NCBI RefSeq assembly: GCF_000473165.1
Contig: NZ_KI421504.1
Location: 3,076,094-3,140,093 of the forward strand
Reading direction: 5' to 3'
Length of the DNA: 64,000 nt
From: Leisingera aquimarina DSM 24565
GTDB taxonomy: Bacteria; Pseudomonadota; Alphaproteobacteria; Rhodobacterales; Rhodobacteraceae
Shown: positions 17,781 to 28,931 of the stretch, one piece after another
How positions within the stretch are numbered: position 1 is the stretch's first letter
How the letters are laid out: the number at the start of each line of letters is the position of its first letter
Position numbers and translations under genes: made by a program
Notes under the pieces: generated by a model
What the model saw: the letters and a program-made list of their open reading frames with translations, nothing else
Database searches by the model: none
Told to the model about the DNA's origin: nothing

Positions 17781-17948
17781 CGCTATTGGAAATTAAAGAA
17801 AGCCTTTGAACCGGTACCTCGCTGTCATCGGCGCCGGGCATGGACGTACAGCCGGTGACGGAATATTCGGCGTTTTCGCAATCGACGCTCGTAAAAGGGC
17901 TCAAGGCCAAACCGGCACATTTGGAAAATGCGAGTTAGGGTCAGGATG
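17781..17948. other. Non-coding boundary between catabolic cassette and mobile remnant
   Basis: About 170 bp with no convincing gene. A TTG-initiated frame from 17806 (about 45 codons, with VIGAGHG) ends at 17936-17938 just before the insertion-sequence end; it could be a gene start cut off by the insertion, but this is weak. Confidence 0.4.
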
Positions 17949-18206
17949 GGCGTTGTTGCGTAGCTCCAGCCTGAAACGTGACTGCCCCTTTTCCCCTTGG
18001 TGTCAGGCGACGCGTTCGATCCCGGCTTGGCCGAGCGCGTTGAAGCGGTTCATGAGTGCAATGCGGATGTGGATTTCGGCGGTTTGGCGGTCGGGGTCTC
18101 GCGATGCGGCCCTCTCGCCAAAGGATTTGAGACCGCGCATCTTCGCCTCGACCCGACTTCGGACGTGATAGCCCGACCACCGCTTCCAAATGGCCCGCCC
18201 AAGGGT
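17949..18206 (-). mobile_element. IS5-type insertion sequence remnant (3' end only)
   Basis: The left edge carries GGCGTTGTTGCGTAGCTC, which resembles the terminal repeat of Rhodobacteraceae IS5-type elements (GTTGTTGC core). Then comes about 200 bp encoding the C-terminus of a DDE transposase on the minus strand. The 5' part of the element is missing: at about 18200-18213 the sequence switches abruptly to a serine recombinase gene on the other strand. No second terminal repeat was found nearby. Confidence 0.7.
18003..18206 (-). pseudogene. IS5-family transposase, C-terminal fragment
   Basis: Reading leftward, about 68 residues remain. They include GRAIWKRWSGYHVRSR, EAKMRGLKSFGER, RDPDRQTAEI and IRIALMNRF, ending at TGA 18003-18005. 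This is the usual C-terminus of IS5-group transposases, with the catalytic Glu in SRVEAKM. The DDE aspartates and the whole N-terminal two-thirds are absent, so no function is possible. Confidence 0.8.
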
Positions 18207-19652
18207 GACGGTCTGGCGTCGCAAGAAAGCCGTTGTCGCGAATGCGCGCGGTATAAGGGCTATGAGGTGATTGAGGTCTTTAACGATAATAAATCAGGTG
18301 GCGATGCTGACCGTCCTGCCATGATTGCCCTTCTGGCGTACCTGAAAGTGCAAAAGGAAACCTGTGTTGTCATCATCGATGACATCAGCCGTTTCGCGCG
18401 GGATGTGGTTGGACATTGACAACTGCGGACGCTGCTGGCCGAAGCGGGCGGCAAGCTGGAAAGTTCGTCAATAGAATTTGGCGAGGACAGTGACAGCATT
18501 CTGGTTGAGAACCAGCTGGCGTCTGTGTCCCAGCACCAAGGCCAGAAAAAACGGCGAACAAACTAAAAATCGTATGCGGGGGCGTGCGCTTAATGGTTGC
18601 TGGGTGTTCCGTGCGTCGATTGGTTACAAGTATGAGCGCGTTGCAGGGCATGGCAACATGCTGGTGCGGGATGAACCTTTGGCTTCCATCATCCAAGAGG
18701 CCTTGGAAGGGTTTGCCTCCGGCCATTTTGAAACGCAGGCCGAAGTGAAACGGTTTCTGGAATCAAAACCTGCATTCCCGAAAGATTTTGCCGATGGCAC
18801 AATTCGTTTTGAGCGGATCATCCGCCTGATGACTCGCACGCATTTTGCGGGTTACATCGAAATCCCCGAGTGGGATGTGTCACTGCGCAAAGGCCATCAT
18901 GAAGGTCTGATCTCACTTGAGACCCATGAATTGATCCAGCAACGGATCAAGGACGGAGGCAGAGCTCCCGCTCGCAAGGATATCAACGCGGACTTCCCTC
19001 TGCGGGGATTCGTGTGCTGCGATGACTGCAACACACCTCTGACGGCCTGCTGGTCCACCAGCAAGTCGGGCAAGAAACATCCGTATTGCCTCTGCCACGC
19101 CAAAGGCTGTCCCAGCTATCGTAAATCCATCCGCCACGATGTGCTGGAAGGTGAGTTTGATACATTGATGCAAAGCCTCACACCCTCCGAGGGCATGTTT
19201 GCCATGGCGTCAAAGATGTTCAAAGACGCTTGGGGACAACGTGCGGGACAAATGGAGGCTGTCAAACGCCTGATCAGCACGGAGCGCAACCAATTGGATA
19301 AGCAAATCGAAGGCCTTTTGGATCGTGTCGTGGACGCGGACAGCCCAACCCTGATCACGGCCTGTGAAAAGCGTATCGAAAAATTGGAGCGTGAGAAGTT
19401 GATCTTAGACGAAAAACTGCAAAACAAAGGAAAGCCAATGCATACCTTCGAGCAAATGTTCGAACACGCACAGCAATTCCTGTCAGACCCTTGGAAACTA
19501 TGGAAAAGTGGAAACCTGATTGCCCAAAGAACTGTCCTGCGACTGGCCTTTGCAGAGAAAATTAGCTTTGCACGAAATAAAGAACTTCGAACACCAAAAA
19601 CCACCTTGCCACTCAAGATGTTAGAGGGGGTTTCTTACCAAAAGAAGATTAA
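18207..19652 (+). pseudogene. Broken serine recombinase of a tRNA-Ser-associated element
   Basis: Remnant of a large serine recombinase. The N-terminal resolvase part (from ASQESRCRE, including VIIDDISRFARDV) is truncated by the IS5 junction. An in-frame TGA at 18418-18420 replaces what is probably a Trp (GH*QLRTLL). A run of six A at 18546-18551 shifts the frame by +1; removing one A restores ...GQKNGEQTKNRM. The remainder is intact: Recombinase domain, a zinc-ribbon CCDDCN...CLCHAKGC near 19014-19110, and a coiled coil (about 19230-19440). The frame has no stop before the tRNA and runs on to 19893, so its natural end was probably set on the other side of the attachment site. The gene is dead by three separate lesions. 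Confidence 0.85.
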
Positions 19653-19742
19653 TGGCGGAGAGACAGGGATTCGAACCCTGGGTGGGCTTGCACCCACAAC
19701 GGTTTTCGAGACCGCCCCGTTCGACCACTCCGGCACCTCTCC
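19653..19742 (-). tRNA. tRNA-Ser (anticodon CGA)
   Basis: The complement of 19653-19742 folds as a 90-nt tRNA with a long variable arm, GGTTCGAATCC T-arm and an encoded CCA end. The anticodon loop is CTCGAAA, giving anticodon CGA for the codon UCG. Its 3' end abuts the recombinase pseudogene, marking it as the integration site of a lost or decayed element. Confidence 0.96.
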
Positions 19743-19864
19743 GCGGGGGTCTGGTGGGGCAGCGTTTAAGGTTGATTCCGGGTGCGCGCAAGTGGGAAAT
19801 GCGGCTTTGCCAAAAAAAGCCGGTCTGCCGTTGCCAGCCAAAGGTTTTTGCCTAAATTTGCTTT

Positions 19865-20716
19865 ATGCAGATGACCCTCAAAACCCCCGCTGAGCTCTTG
19901 CGTTTCCTGATCCTGCTGTGTTTCGCCGTTGCGGGAATGCCGCAGACCGGCCTGGCCGCAGAACGGGACCGGGTTGAGGCGTTTCTGGAAGTGACCGGTT
20001 TTGACGTCGCGCTCGACAGCATTGCCTTGTCTGCCTCCAGCGCACCGGACATGCTGGGGCTGGATGCAGGCGCCTTTGGCAGCCAGTGGACCGAACTGTC
20101 CGAGGATGTTTTTGATACCGCTGAAATGCGCGGCCTGGCGCTGGAGATCCTCGAAAATACGCTGGACGACGAAGCTCTGGACCATGCGGCAGCTTTTTAT
20201 GCCAGCGATCTGGGGCAGCGCCTGGTGCGGGCGGAAAACGCCTCGCATAAGGTCGAAGATGACGCGGTAAAGCAAATGGCAGGCAACCGCATCGTTTCAG
20301 ACCTGGTCAAAGCCGGCAGCACACGGGTCGCAATGTACCAGCGGATGGGAACCGCAATTGATGCCGCTGGCGCAGGCGTGAAGGCGCTGCAGCAGATCCA
20401 GTTCCGCTTCCTTATGGCCGCCGCTGCTGCCGGGGTGATCAAGCTGGAATTGGACGCCGATGGCTTGCGCGCCCTGATGAAGGCGCAGGAAGGCGAGCTG
20501 CGGCTCAGCCTGCAGGCCTCCAGCCTTGCGGCCTCGGCCTATACCTATCAGGAATTCAGCGATGCCGAGGTTGAGGCCTATGTTATGGCCCTGGAAGAGG
20601 CGCCGATGCAGCGGGTTTATGAGCTGCTCAACGCTGTGCAGTATGAGATCACCGCCAACCGCTTTGAAGAACTTGCGCACCGGATGGCAGAGCTGACACC
20701 CGGGCAGGATATCTGA
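19865..20716 (+). CDS. DUF2059-containing periplasmic protein
   Basis: A 283-residue protein with an N-terminal signal peptide (hydrophobic LLRFLILLCFAVAGM followed by an AxA-like TGLAAE cleavage region). The body is almost all alpha-helical and acidic. The central part, with AAFYASDLGQRLVRAE, matches the DUF2059 pattern. The function of that family is unknown. A second in-frame ATG lies two codons downstream. No ribosome site is obvious for either. The gene is separated from rplU by a clear promoter, so it is probably a single-gene unit. Confidence 0.78.
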   Translation: MQMTLKTPAELLRFLILLCFAVAGMPQTGLAAERDRVEAFLEVTGFDVALDSIALSASSAPDMLGLDAGAFGSQWTELSEDVFDTAEMRGLALEILENTLDDEALDHAAAFYASDLGQRLVRAENASHKVEDDAVKQMAGNRIVSDLVKAGSTRVAMYQRMGTAIDAAGAGVKALQQIQFRFLMAAAAAGVIKLELDADGLRALMKAQEGELRLSLQASSLAASAYTYQEFSDAEVEAYVMALEEAPMQRVYELLNAVQYEITANRFEELAHRMAELTPGQDI

Positions 20717-20753
20717 ACCTGCACGGGCTGATGGCGCAGGTTGTGAAAAACAG

Positions 20754-20782
20754 TTGACACCTTGGGAGTTCCGAACCATAAG
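20754..20782 (+). promoter_or_regulatory. Sigma-70 type promoter of rplU-rpmA
   Basis: TTGACA at 20754-20759 is followed after 17 bp by CATAAG at 20777-20782. The leader to rplU would be about 130 nt, long enough for ribosomal-protein autoregulation. Confidence 0.6.
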
Positions 20783-20920
20783 CCCGCATCCCGGCCCGGA
20801 ATCCGTGCGCCGGGGTTTATTTGTAATACGCCCATCACATGGGCGCGCTGTTCGAGGCGGCATTTGCCGAAAACACCCGCAAGGGGGCCGTAGGACGCGG
20901 GTAGAAAAGGAAAGACGCAC

Positions 20921-21475
20921 ATGTTTGCGGTCCTCAAGACCGGCGGCAAGCAGTACAAGGTTCAGGCGGGCGATATCCTCCGCGTTGAGAAACTTGCTGC
21001 AGACGCTGGCGAAACCATCCAGTTCGACGAAATCCTGATGCTGGGCGGCGACGCACCTGTTGTGGGTGCTCCGCTGGTGGACGGCGCTGCCGTCAAGGCG
21101 GAAGTGATCGACCAGATCAAAGGCGAAAAGCTGATCAACTTCGTCAAGCGCCGCCGGAAGCACTCTTCCAAGCGCACCAAAGGCCACCGTCAGAAGCTGA
21201 CCCTGGTCCGGATCACCGAGATCCTGGCATCGGGCGCAACCAAAGCTGCTCCGAAAGCCGCTGCCAAAGCTGCACCTGCCGCTGAAGCCGCCGGTTCGGA
21301 CGACCTGACCCAGCTGACCGGTGTTGGCCCTGCCGCCGCCAAGAAGCTGAACGAAGCCGGCCTGACCAGCTTTGCCCAGATCGCAGCCTTGTCCGAAGAC
21401 GGTATTGCTGCTATCGAAGCGGTCAAAGTGAAGCCCGAGTGGGTTGAGCAGGCCAAAGAGCTGGCTAAAGGCTAA
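20921..21475 (+). CDS. rplU: 50S ribosomal protein L21 with C-terminal helix-hairpin-helix extension
   Basis: A 184-residue L21. Residues 1-103 are the standard L21 fold ([18 protein letters not shown] ... [10 protein letters not shown]). After an Ala-rich linker ([16 protein letters not shown]) comes a domain of about 55 residues, [20 protein letters not shown] and onward, of the helix-hairpin-helix type found in many alphaproteobacterial L21 proteins. L21 binds 23S rRNA; the tail may add nucleic-acid contacts. An AAAGGAAAG site precedes the ATG. It is cotranscribed with rpmA, 11 bp downstream. Confidence 0.97.
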   Translation: MFAVLKTGGKQYKVQAGDILRVEKLAADAGETIQFDEILMLGGDAPVVGAPLVDGAAVKAEVIDQIKGEKLINFVKRRRKHSSKRTKGHRQKLTLVRITEILASGATKAAPKAAAKAAPAAEAAGSDDLTQLTGVGPAAAKKLNEAGLTSFAQIAALSEDGIAAIEAVKVKPEWVEQAKELAKG

Positions 21476-21486
21476 GGAGAGAGAGA

Positions 21487-21756
21487 ATGGCACATAAAAA
21501 AGCTGGCGGTTCCTCACGTAACGGCCGCGACTCCGCGGGCCGCCGTCTTGGCGTGAAACTCTTCGGTGGCCAGGCGGCCATCGCAGGCAACATCATCGTG
21601 CGTCAGCGCGGCACCAAGTTCTGGCCGGGCGAAAACGTAGGCATTGGCAAGGATCACACTCTGTTTGCCACCGCCGAAGGTGCCGTCACCTTCCGCAAGG
21701 GCCTGAAAAACCGCACCTTTGTATCGGTTCTCCCAGTGGCGGAGGCCGCTGAGTAA
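21487..21756 (+). CDS. rpmA: 50S ribosomal protein L27
   Basis: An 89-residue L27, starting [20 protein letters not shown], the canonical N-terminal tail that reaches the peptidyl-transferase centre. No N-terminal propeptide of the Firmicute type is present. AGGAGAGAGA precedes the start. A strong terminator follows 29 bp after the stop. Confidence 0.98.
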   Translation: MAHKKAGGSSRNGRDSAGRRLGVKLFGGQAAIAGNIIVRQRGTKFWPGENVGIGKDHTLFATAEGAVTFRKGLKNRTFVSVLPVAEAAE

Positions 21757-21785
21757 GCCGACCCGAAGGGTAAAGAAATCTTTAG

Positions 21786-21818
21786 GGGGACCGGCTATAA
21801 GGCCGGTCCCCTTTTCTG
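21786..21818 (+). terminator. Rho-independent terminator after rpmA
   Basis: A perfect 10-bp stem GGGGACCGGC/GCCGGTCCCC with a TATAAG loop is followed by TTTTCTGTTTT. Confidence 0.92.
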
Positions 21819-22038
21819 TTTTCCGGATGCGAGTGAAAATGATTTTCCTAAGAATGACCAAGGGCGTGGTTTCTGCTGAAAATCACAGTGGCGCTCACGC
21901 CCGGCCAACAGGAAGTTTTGCACAAATTGAACAGCCTATGCCTTGCCACCGGGGCAGGGCATGCACATCTGAGGTTGGCCGCCGCAACAACAAAGGCAGT
22001 TACAGCCAGAAAAACTTTGGCAGAGGAGGAGCACATCC

Positions 22039-22575
22039 ATGAATTTGGAACAGATTGTGTGCCAGCAGGTAATCGACACGGACCGCTTTATTCTGCGGCC
22101 CTTGCGAAAATCCGATGCCGGCCTGATTGAACACTACGTCAGCGATGCGCGCGTTGCCCGCATGACCCGCTCGGTGCCCCATCCGCTGCCGCCCGGCGCC
22201 GCCGAGGCTTTTGTGGCCCGAGCCATGGCCGAAGAACGCGACGAGGATGTCTGGGTGATCGATGGCACTGCCGAAGGCGACGCGGAGCTGAAAGGCGTGA
22301 TCGGCCTTAAGCGGATGGACCGCAACCAGTCGGAAGTGTCCTATTGGACGGCTCCGCCGTTTTGGAATACCGGGCTTGCCTCTGCCGCGGTGAAGGCATT
22401 GGTGGACGCAAACCCGCAGGGCAACGCGGCGATGTTTGCCTCGGTGTTTCAGGACAACCCGGCGTCTGCCCGGGTGCTGATCCATTGCGGCTTTGATTAT
22501 CTCGGCGACGCCGAAAGCTATTCAGTGGCCCGCGATGCCTCTGTCCCAACCTGGACCTACAGCCGAAAACTGTGA
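22039..22575 (+). CDS. GNAT family N-acetyltransferase, RimJ/RimL-like
   Basis: A 178-residue acetyltransferase of the Acetyltransf_3 type. It begins with TDRFILRPLRKSDAG, typical of RimJ-like enzymes, and has the acetyl-CoA region as FQDNPASARVLIHCGF near residues 134-149 (motif A is less regular). Such proteins acetylate ribosomal protein N-termini or small molecules; the target cannot be inferred. A GAGGAGGAG site 9-10 bases upstream supports the ATG. It sits alone between the rpmA terminator and a strong hairpin upstream of obgE. Confidence 0.85.
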   Translation: MNLEQIVCQQVIDTDRFILRPLRKSDAGLIEHYVSDARVARMTRSVPHPLPPGAAEAFVARAMAEERDEDVWVIDGTAEGDAELKGVIGLKRMDRNQSEVSYWTAPPFWNTGLASAAVKALVDANPQGNAAMFASVFQDNPASARVLIHCGFDYLGDAESYSVARDASVPTWTYSRKL

Positions 22576-22616
22576 TTGGCGCGGCGCGCGCTTTGCGGTA
22601 AGGCAAACGAAACATT

Positions 22617-22644
22617 CCCGCCAGGGCCCCGGGGCTTTGGCGGG
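22617..22644 (+). terminator. Strong hairpin between acetyltransferase gene and obgE
   Basis: CCCGCCA pairs with TGGCGGG, with a GCCCC/GGGGC inner stem, making an almost continuous 14-bp hairpin. There is no U run after it, so it may be a weak terminator or an mRNA-end structure. Confidence 0.45.
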
Positions 22645-22687
22645 ACACTTGTACTGCGCGGGCGGGCACGCGATTCCGCCGCATTAA

Positions 22688-24825
<2,138 letters not shown>

Positions 24826-24901
24826 GCAGATCATCTGATAGTTTATTCCAGCCGGCAGGCACCCGATGTGCCAAACAAGGACCGGCAAGGGCGCGAGACA
24901 C

Positions 24902-26167
24902 ATGAAAGACAATGAAAACATCCCCGCCGTGATGGCAGAGCTTGGCAAACGTGCAAAGCAAGCGGCGCAAATCCTGGCCACGGCCAGCGCTGAGCGCAAA
25001 CATGCGGCCCTGATCGGCGCAGCCGAGGCGGTGTGGAGCCGCCGGGCAGAAATCATCGCTGAAAACGCCAAGGACTTGGAGTTCGGCCGCGGCAAGGGCC
25101 TGTCCGGCGCGATGATGGACCGTTTGATGCTGGACGAGCCCCGCATACAGGGCATCGTTGACGGTCTGCGGGCGGTGGCAGCGCAGCCCGATCCGGTGGG
25201 CGAGGTCATGGAACAGTGGGAACAGCCCACAGGCCTCAAGATCCAGCGAGTCCGCACTCCGCTGGGGGTGATCGGGGTGATCTATGAAAGCCGCCCCAAT
25301 GTGACCGCGGATGCCGGCGCGCTCTGCCTGAAATCGGGCAATGCCGTTATCCTGCGCGGCGGTTCGGAAAGCTTTCATTCCAGCCAGGCGATCCACGCCT
25401 GCCTGGCTGAGGGCCTGAAATCCGCTGGCCTGCCCGAAGACGCCGTGCAGCTGGTGCCGACCCGCGACCGGGCCGCGGTGCAACAGCTGCTGACCATGAC
25501 GGACTATGTCGACGTCATCGTGCCCCGCGGCGGCAAGGGCCTGGTGGGTCTGGTCCAGCGCGAGGCGCGGGTGCCGGTCTTTGCCCATCTCGAGGGCATC
25601 GTGCATATCTACCTCGACAAAGCCGCCGATCCGCAAAAAGCCTTGGATGTGGTGCTGAATGCCAAGACCCGCCGCACCGGGATCTGCGGCGCCGCGGAAT
25701 GCCTATTGATCCACCAAGATATTGCGCAAACCCTGGGCAAGGCCGTTCTGGACAGCCTGTCTGCTGCCGGCGTGGAAATTCGCGCCGAAGCGGGCTTGCC
25801 GGGGCCTGAGGGTATGGCAACCGCCACCGCTGAGGACTGGGGCAAGGAGTATCTGGATACCATCATCGCAGCCAAACAGGTTGCCAGCATTGACGAAGCA
25901 ATCCAGCACATCCGCACCCATCATTCCCAGCACACCGATTGCATCATCACCGAGAATGAAGCTGCGGTTCAGAAATTCTTTACTGAACTCGACAGCGCGA
26001 TTCTGATGCACAATGCCTCCACCCAGTTTGCCGACGGCGGAGAATTTGGCATGGGTGCGGAAATCGGCATTGCCACCGGTAAAATGCATGCGCGCGGTCC
26101 CGTCGGCGCCACCCAGCTGACCAGCTTCAAATACCTGGTCCGCGGCGACGGTGCCACCCGGGCTTAA
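24902..26167 (+). CDS. proA: Gamma-glutamyl phosphate reductase
   Basis: A 421-residue NADPH-dependent enzyme of the aldehyde dehydrogenase superfamily that makes glutamate-5-semialdehyde. The catalytic Cys is in [11 protein letters not shown], and [20 protein letters not shown] is a ProA signature. I chose the ATG at 24902 ([11 protein letters not shown]), as the upstream extension to 24866 has no family similarity. Ends before a strong terminator. Confidence 0.96.
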   Translation: MKDNENIPAVMAELGKRAKQAAQILATASAERKHAALIGAAEAVWSRRAEIIAENAKDLEFGRGKGLSGAMMDRLMLDEPRIQGIVDGLRAVAAQPDPVGEVMEQWEQPTGLKIQRVRTPLGVIGVIYESRPNVTADAGALCLKSGNAVILRGGSESFHSSQAIHACLAEGLKSAGLPEDAVQLVPTRDRAAVQQLLTMTDYVDVIVPRGGKGLVGLVQREARVPVFAHLEGIVHIYLDKAADPQKALDVVLNAKTRRTGICGAAECLLIHQDIAQTLGKAVLDSLSAAGVEIRAEAGLPGPEGMATATAEDWGKEYLDTIIAAKQVASIDEAIQHIRTHHSQHTDCIITENEAAVQKFFTELDSAILMHNASTQFADGGEFGMGAEIGIATGKMHARGPVGATQLTSFKYLVRGDGATRA

Positions 26168-26183
26168 GCGATAAAAAACGCAA

Positions 26184-26213
26184 AACGCCGGGAAAATGTC
26201 CCGGCGTTTCTTT
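26184..26213 (+). terminator. Rho-independent terminator after proA
   Basis: Perfect 10-bp stem AACGCCGGGA/TCCCGGCGTT followed by TCTTTGC. The 5' A run makes it partly bidirectional, so it may also serve the chpT gene converging from the right. Confidence 0.88.
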
Positions 26214-26230
26214 GCATAAAATGCTGATGA

Positions 26231-26827
26231 TCAGAACTGCAGCGTGATCTTTTCCAGGTTTTGCTCCAGCCGGACGGTGCGGTCTGCTTCTCTGGCGGCC
26301 CCGGGGAGCAGAGCGAATTGCACCAGCGCCGGTGTGATCTCAGCATTTGAATTGCCACCGCTTACCCGCGCCCACAGCTCGTCATCCACGTTCAGTTTGC
26401 GGCCTTCGCCCATCACTGTCCATTTCCCGTCGGCACAGAAAATCTTGACCATTCCGCCATAGGGCAGGGCGGATTCCAGGCACAGCGCCGCCAGCAGGGT
26501 CAGGCGTGCCTCGCTGCGGGTGCAGCCTTCCAGCGGCGACCATTGGTATTTGATGCGTCCGCCCTTGCTGATGTCTTCCAGCACTGAAACCACTTCGGCC
26601 CGGCCCATCTGCTGGTCGCCGGCTGCGCCAAAGGCAATACGGAAAAAACGGATGCGGGCGTTGGCATTGGCCACGCTGTCAGAGATCAGTTCCAGCTCGG
26701 GGCCGGACATGCTGCCAGCCATTCCAAGCAATTCCAAGCCGTTGTTGATGGCACCGACAGGGCTGATCAAATCATGGCAGATCCGGGACCCTACCAATGC
26801 AGCCAGATTGGCGTTATCTACACCCAT
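26231..26827 (-). CDS. chpT: Histidine phosphotransferase ChpT
   Basis: A 198-residue ChpT-like protein that relays phosphate from the kinase CckA to CtrA (and CpdR) in alphaproteobacteria. The phospho-accepting His is H18 in SRICHDLISPVGAINNGLELL-type helix, followed by a degenerate kinase-like ATPase fold. In Rhodobacterales this relay controls motility, gene transfer agents and quorum-linked traits. It faces away from the DUF3553 gene. Its presence makes the CtrA-like TTAA array at 40.45 kb more credible. Confidence 0.9.
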   Translation of the reverse strand: MGVDNANLAALVGSRICHDLISPVGAINNGLELLGMAGSMSGPELELISDSVANANARIRFFRIAFGAAGDQQMGRAEVVSVLEDISKGGRIKYQWSPLEGCTRSEARLTLLAALCLESALPYGGMVKIFCADGKWTVMGEGRKLNVDDELWARVSGGNSNAEITPALVQFALLPGAAREADRTVRLEQNLEKITLQF

Positions 26828-26861
26828 AACTTATACTTCCTCCGAACTGGGCCACCCGCCA

Positions 26862-27044
26862 ATGAATGACCTCAACGCAATTTTAGCCCCCGGCATGTTC
26901 GTCCGGCACCCGGATCACCCTGAATGGGGTGTAGGGCAGGTGCAATCGAACGCGGGCGGCAAGATCACCGTGAATTTCCCCGACCAAGGCAAGCTTGTGA
27001 TTGACGGAGCACGCATCTCCCTTATTCCCGTCTTTGATCCATAA
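26862..27044 (+). CDS. DUF3553 domain protein, 60 aa
   Basis: A 60-residue protein with the pattern PGMFVRHPDHPEWGVGQV followed by a short SH3-like beta region (ITVNFPDQGKLVI), matching DUF3553. Function of the family is unknown; the same fold occurs at the C-terminus of UvrD/PcrA-type helicases, so a nucleic-acid or polymerase contact is possible. It is divergent from chpT with only 34 bp between the starts, so they share a very compact promoter region. Confidence 0.8.
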   Translation: MNDLNAILAPGMFVRHPDHPEWGVGQVQSNAGGKITVNFPDQGKLVIDGARISLIPVFDP

Positions 27045-27151
27045 CGGTTTATGAAGAGTTAACGAACTCAATCTAATTCGCCTTAAAAGCTGCGCGTTCT
27101 TTGCCTCAATAGAGGGATGCGCTCAAGCCTGATCGACGCAAAGGTGATCGA

Positions 27152-27913
27152 ATGCAAGACTCCCCTCCGGAATTTTCCGTCAAGATCGCGGAAACAGACG
27201 CAGAGCTGCGCGCCGCGCAAGCTCTGCGGTATGACGTGTTTGTGCGGGAGCTTGGCGGCGGCGGCGCGCTGGTGGACCATGATGCGGGGCTGGAGCGGGA
27301 CGGGTTCGATCCGTTCTTTGACCACATGCTGGTGATCGATGACGCTAAAGGCAGGGTGGCCGGTGTCTACCGCCTGTTGCGCGATGATCAGGCCGCAAAA
27401 GCCGGTCAGTTCTATTCCGAAGACGAATATGATCTGACCGTCCTGAAGACTTCCGGCCGCCGGCTGCTGGAGCTGGGACGCTCTTGTCTGCATGCGGATT
27501 ACCGCGGCGGCATGGCGATGTTCCATCTCTGGTCCGGGCTGGCAGACTATGTGGAGACCCATAGTATCGAGGTTCTTTTCGGGGTCGCAAGTTTTCACGG
27601 CACTGATCCCGCTGCTCTGGCCAATCCTTTGGCGATGCTGCACCACAATCACCTGGCGCCGCCCGAGCTTCGCGTGCGGTCAAAAACGTTTCAATCCATG
27701 AACTTGGTAGCCGCAGGTGATCTCAACCGCAAACGTGCGATGGTGGAAACCCCTGCGCTGATCAAAGCGTATCTGCGGCTGGGCGGATACGTCGGCGACG
27801 GCGCCTATGTCGATCAGGCCTTCAACACCACCGACGTGTGCCTGATCCTGGACACCGCGCAAATGAACGACCGCCAGCGCAGGATTTATGCCGGAGGCAA
27901 GGGGCGGGAATGA
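27152..27913 (+). CDS. olsB: L-ornithine N(alpha)-acyltransferase OlsB
   Basis: A 253-residue GNAT-fold enzyme that transfers a 3-hydroxyacyl group from ACP to ornithine, giving lyso-ornithine lipid. Family-typical segments are ALRYDVFVRELGG, DHMLVIDD, ELGRSCLHADYRGG and FHGTDPAALANPL. An AAAGGTG site precedes the ATG. Its stop overlaps the start of olsA (ATGA at 27910-27913), so the two steps of ornithine-lipid synthesis are translationally coupled. Ornithine lipids replace phospholipids under phosphate limitation in many marine alphaproteobacteria, but no Pho box was recognised here. Confidence 0.9.
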   Translation: MQDSPPEFSVKIAETDAELRAAQALRYDVFVRELGGGGALVDHDAGLERDGFDPFFDHMLVIDDAKGRVAGVYRLLRDDQAAKAGQFYSEDEYDLTVLKTSGRRLLELGRSCLHADYRGGMAMFHLWSGLADYVETHSIEVLFGVASFHGTDPAALANPLAMLHHNHLAPPELRVRSKTFQSMNLVAAGDLNRKRAMVETPALIKAYLRLGGYVGDGAYVDQAFNTTDVCLILDTAQMNDRQRRIYAGGKGRE

Positions 27914-28740
27914 GCGTCAGCTGGCAAAGCGAAGAGGCGCCGGATCCGGTCCGGATCGGAGCCTTGGGCTGGACACTCGTGCTGGTGCGCGGGCTGCCGC
28001 TGGCGGTGCTGGTGTTTGGCGGGCTGCTGGTTTTGCTGGCCCTGCGGCTGATCGAACGGCCGGTATTCGGCCTGCAGCGGCCGGTCACGCCCTTTATCAC
28101 ACAGTTTGTCTGCCGCAATGCCTTTCGCATTCTCGGGATCAGCTTCAAAACCCGCGGAACGCTGATGCGTCAAAAGGGGGCCGTGGTGGCCAATCATGCC
28201 TCCTGGCTGGATATCTTTGCTCTGAATGCGCGCAAGCGGATCTACTTTGTCTCCAAGGCGGAAGTCGCCAAATGGCCGGGGATCGGCTGGCTTGCGCGGG
28301 CCACGGGCACTGTGTTCATCGAGCGCAATCCTAAGAAGGCCAAGGAACAGGCAGACATGTTTGAACAGCGCCTGCAGGCCGGCCACAAGCTGCTGTTTTT
28401 TCCCGAAGGCACCTCAACCGATGGTTTGCGGGTCTTGCCCTTCAAAACAACGCTCTTCGCTGCGTTCTTTTCGGATCACTTGCGTGAGGATGCGCATATC
28501 CAGCCAGTCTCTGTCCACTATCGCGCACCCAGTGGCGCCCCGGCACGGTTTTATGCCTGGTGGGGAAATATGGATTTCGGGCCGCATCTTCTCAAGATCC
28601 TGGCAGCCCAGCGGCAAGGCCAAGTGGAGCTGATTTACCACCAGCCGTTGAAGGTTGCCGCCTTCCCGGACCGCAAAGCCCTGGCCGCCACAGCCGGAAA
28701 ACTGGTAGAAGACGGCCACCGGCGCGCCTTGGATGGCTGA
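27910..28740 (+). CDS. olsA: Lyso-ornithine lipid O-acyltransferase OlsA
   Basis: A 276-residue PlsC-type acyltransferase. An N-terminal membrane helix (about 20-48) is followed by the acyltransferase motifs NHASWLD (H96-x4-D101), the GTVFIER block and FPEGTS (164-169). It should acylate the hydroxyl of lyso-ornithine lipid; as with other OlsA/PlsC enzymes, some lysophosphatidate activity is possible. The assignment to OlsA rests on its coupling to olsB. Confidence 0.88.
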   Translation: MSVSWQSEEAPDPVRIGALGWTLVLVRGLPLAVLVFGGLLVLLALRLIERPVFGLQRPVTPFITQFVCRNAFRILGISFKTRGTLMRQKGAVVANHASWLDIFALNARKRIYFVSKAEVAKWPGIGWLARATGTVFIERNPKKAKEQADMFEQRLQAGHKLLFFPEGTSTDGLRVLPFKTTLFAAFFSDHLREDAHIQPVSVHYRAPSGAPARFYAWWGNMDFGPHLLKILAAQRQGQVELIYHQPLKVAAFPDRKALAATAGKLVEDGHRRALDG

Positions 28741-28750
28741 AAAATGAGGC

Positions 28751-28764
28751 GGAAACCGGTTTCC
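28751..28764. repeat. 14-bp palindrome in the rpsB upstream region
   Basis: GGAAACCGGTTTCC, a perfect palindrome 11 bp after the olsA stop. It could be the base of a terminator-like hairpin or an operator. Confidence 0.4.
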
Positions 28765-28776
28765 TCCTGATCCGCT

Positions 28777-28792
28777 ATTGTCAGCTGACAAT
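28777..28792. promoter_or_regulatory. 16-bp perfect palindrome upstream of rpsB
   Basis: ATTGTCAGCTGACAAT is exactly self-complementary and lies about 140 bp before rpsB, in a region that must contain its promoter. The sequence looks like a dimeric-regulator operator. No known regulator is assigned. Confidence 0.4.
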
Positions 28793-28931
28793 TTCTGCTC
28801 TATGAGCGCGCCTACGAACCCGCAGGCGGGGTTTGGCCTGATCAGGGGAGACATCCCTGACGGACCGCCGGTTGGAGCATACGCTCTAGATAACCCCCGC
28901 CGAGGATAGAAACCGGAAAGGATATAATAGC

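Noticed and set aside
17806-17940. TTG-started frame with VIGAGHG, possibly a gene cut by the IS5 insertion
   Set aside because: Too short, no ribosome site and no clear family; kept only as a note in the spacer entry.
19635-19855. Short frames through tRNA-Ser that translate to peptides such as ERQGFEPWVG
   Set aside because: These are the familiar spurious translations of a tRNA gene.
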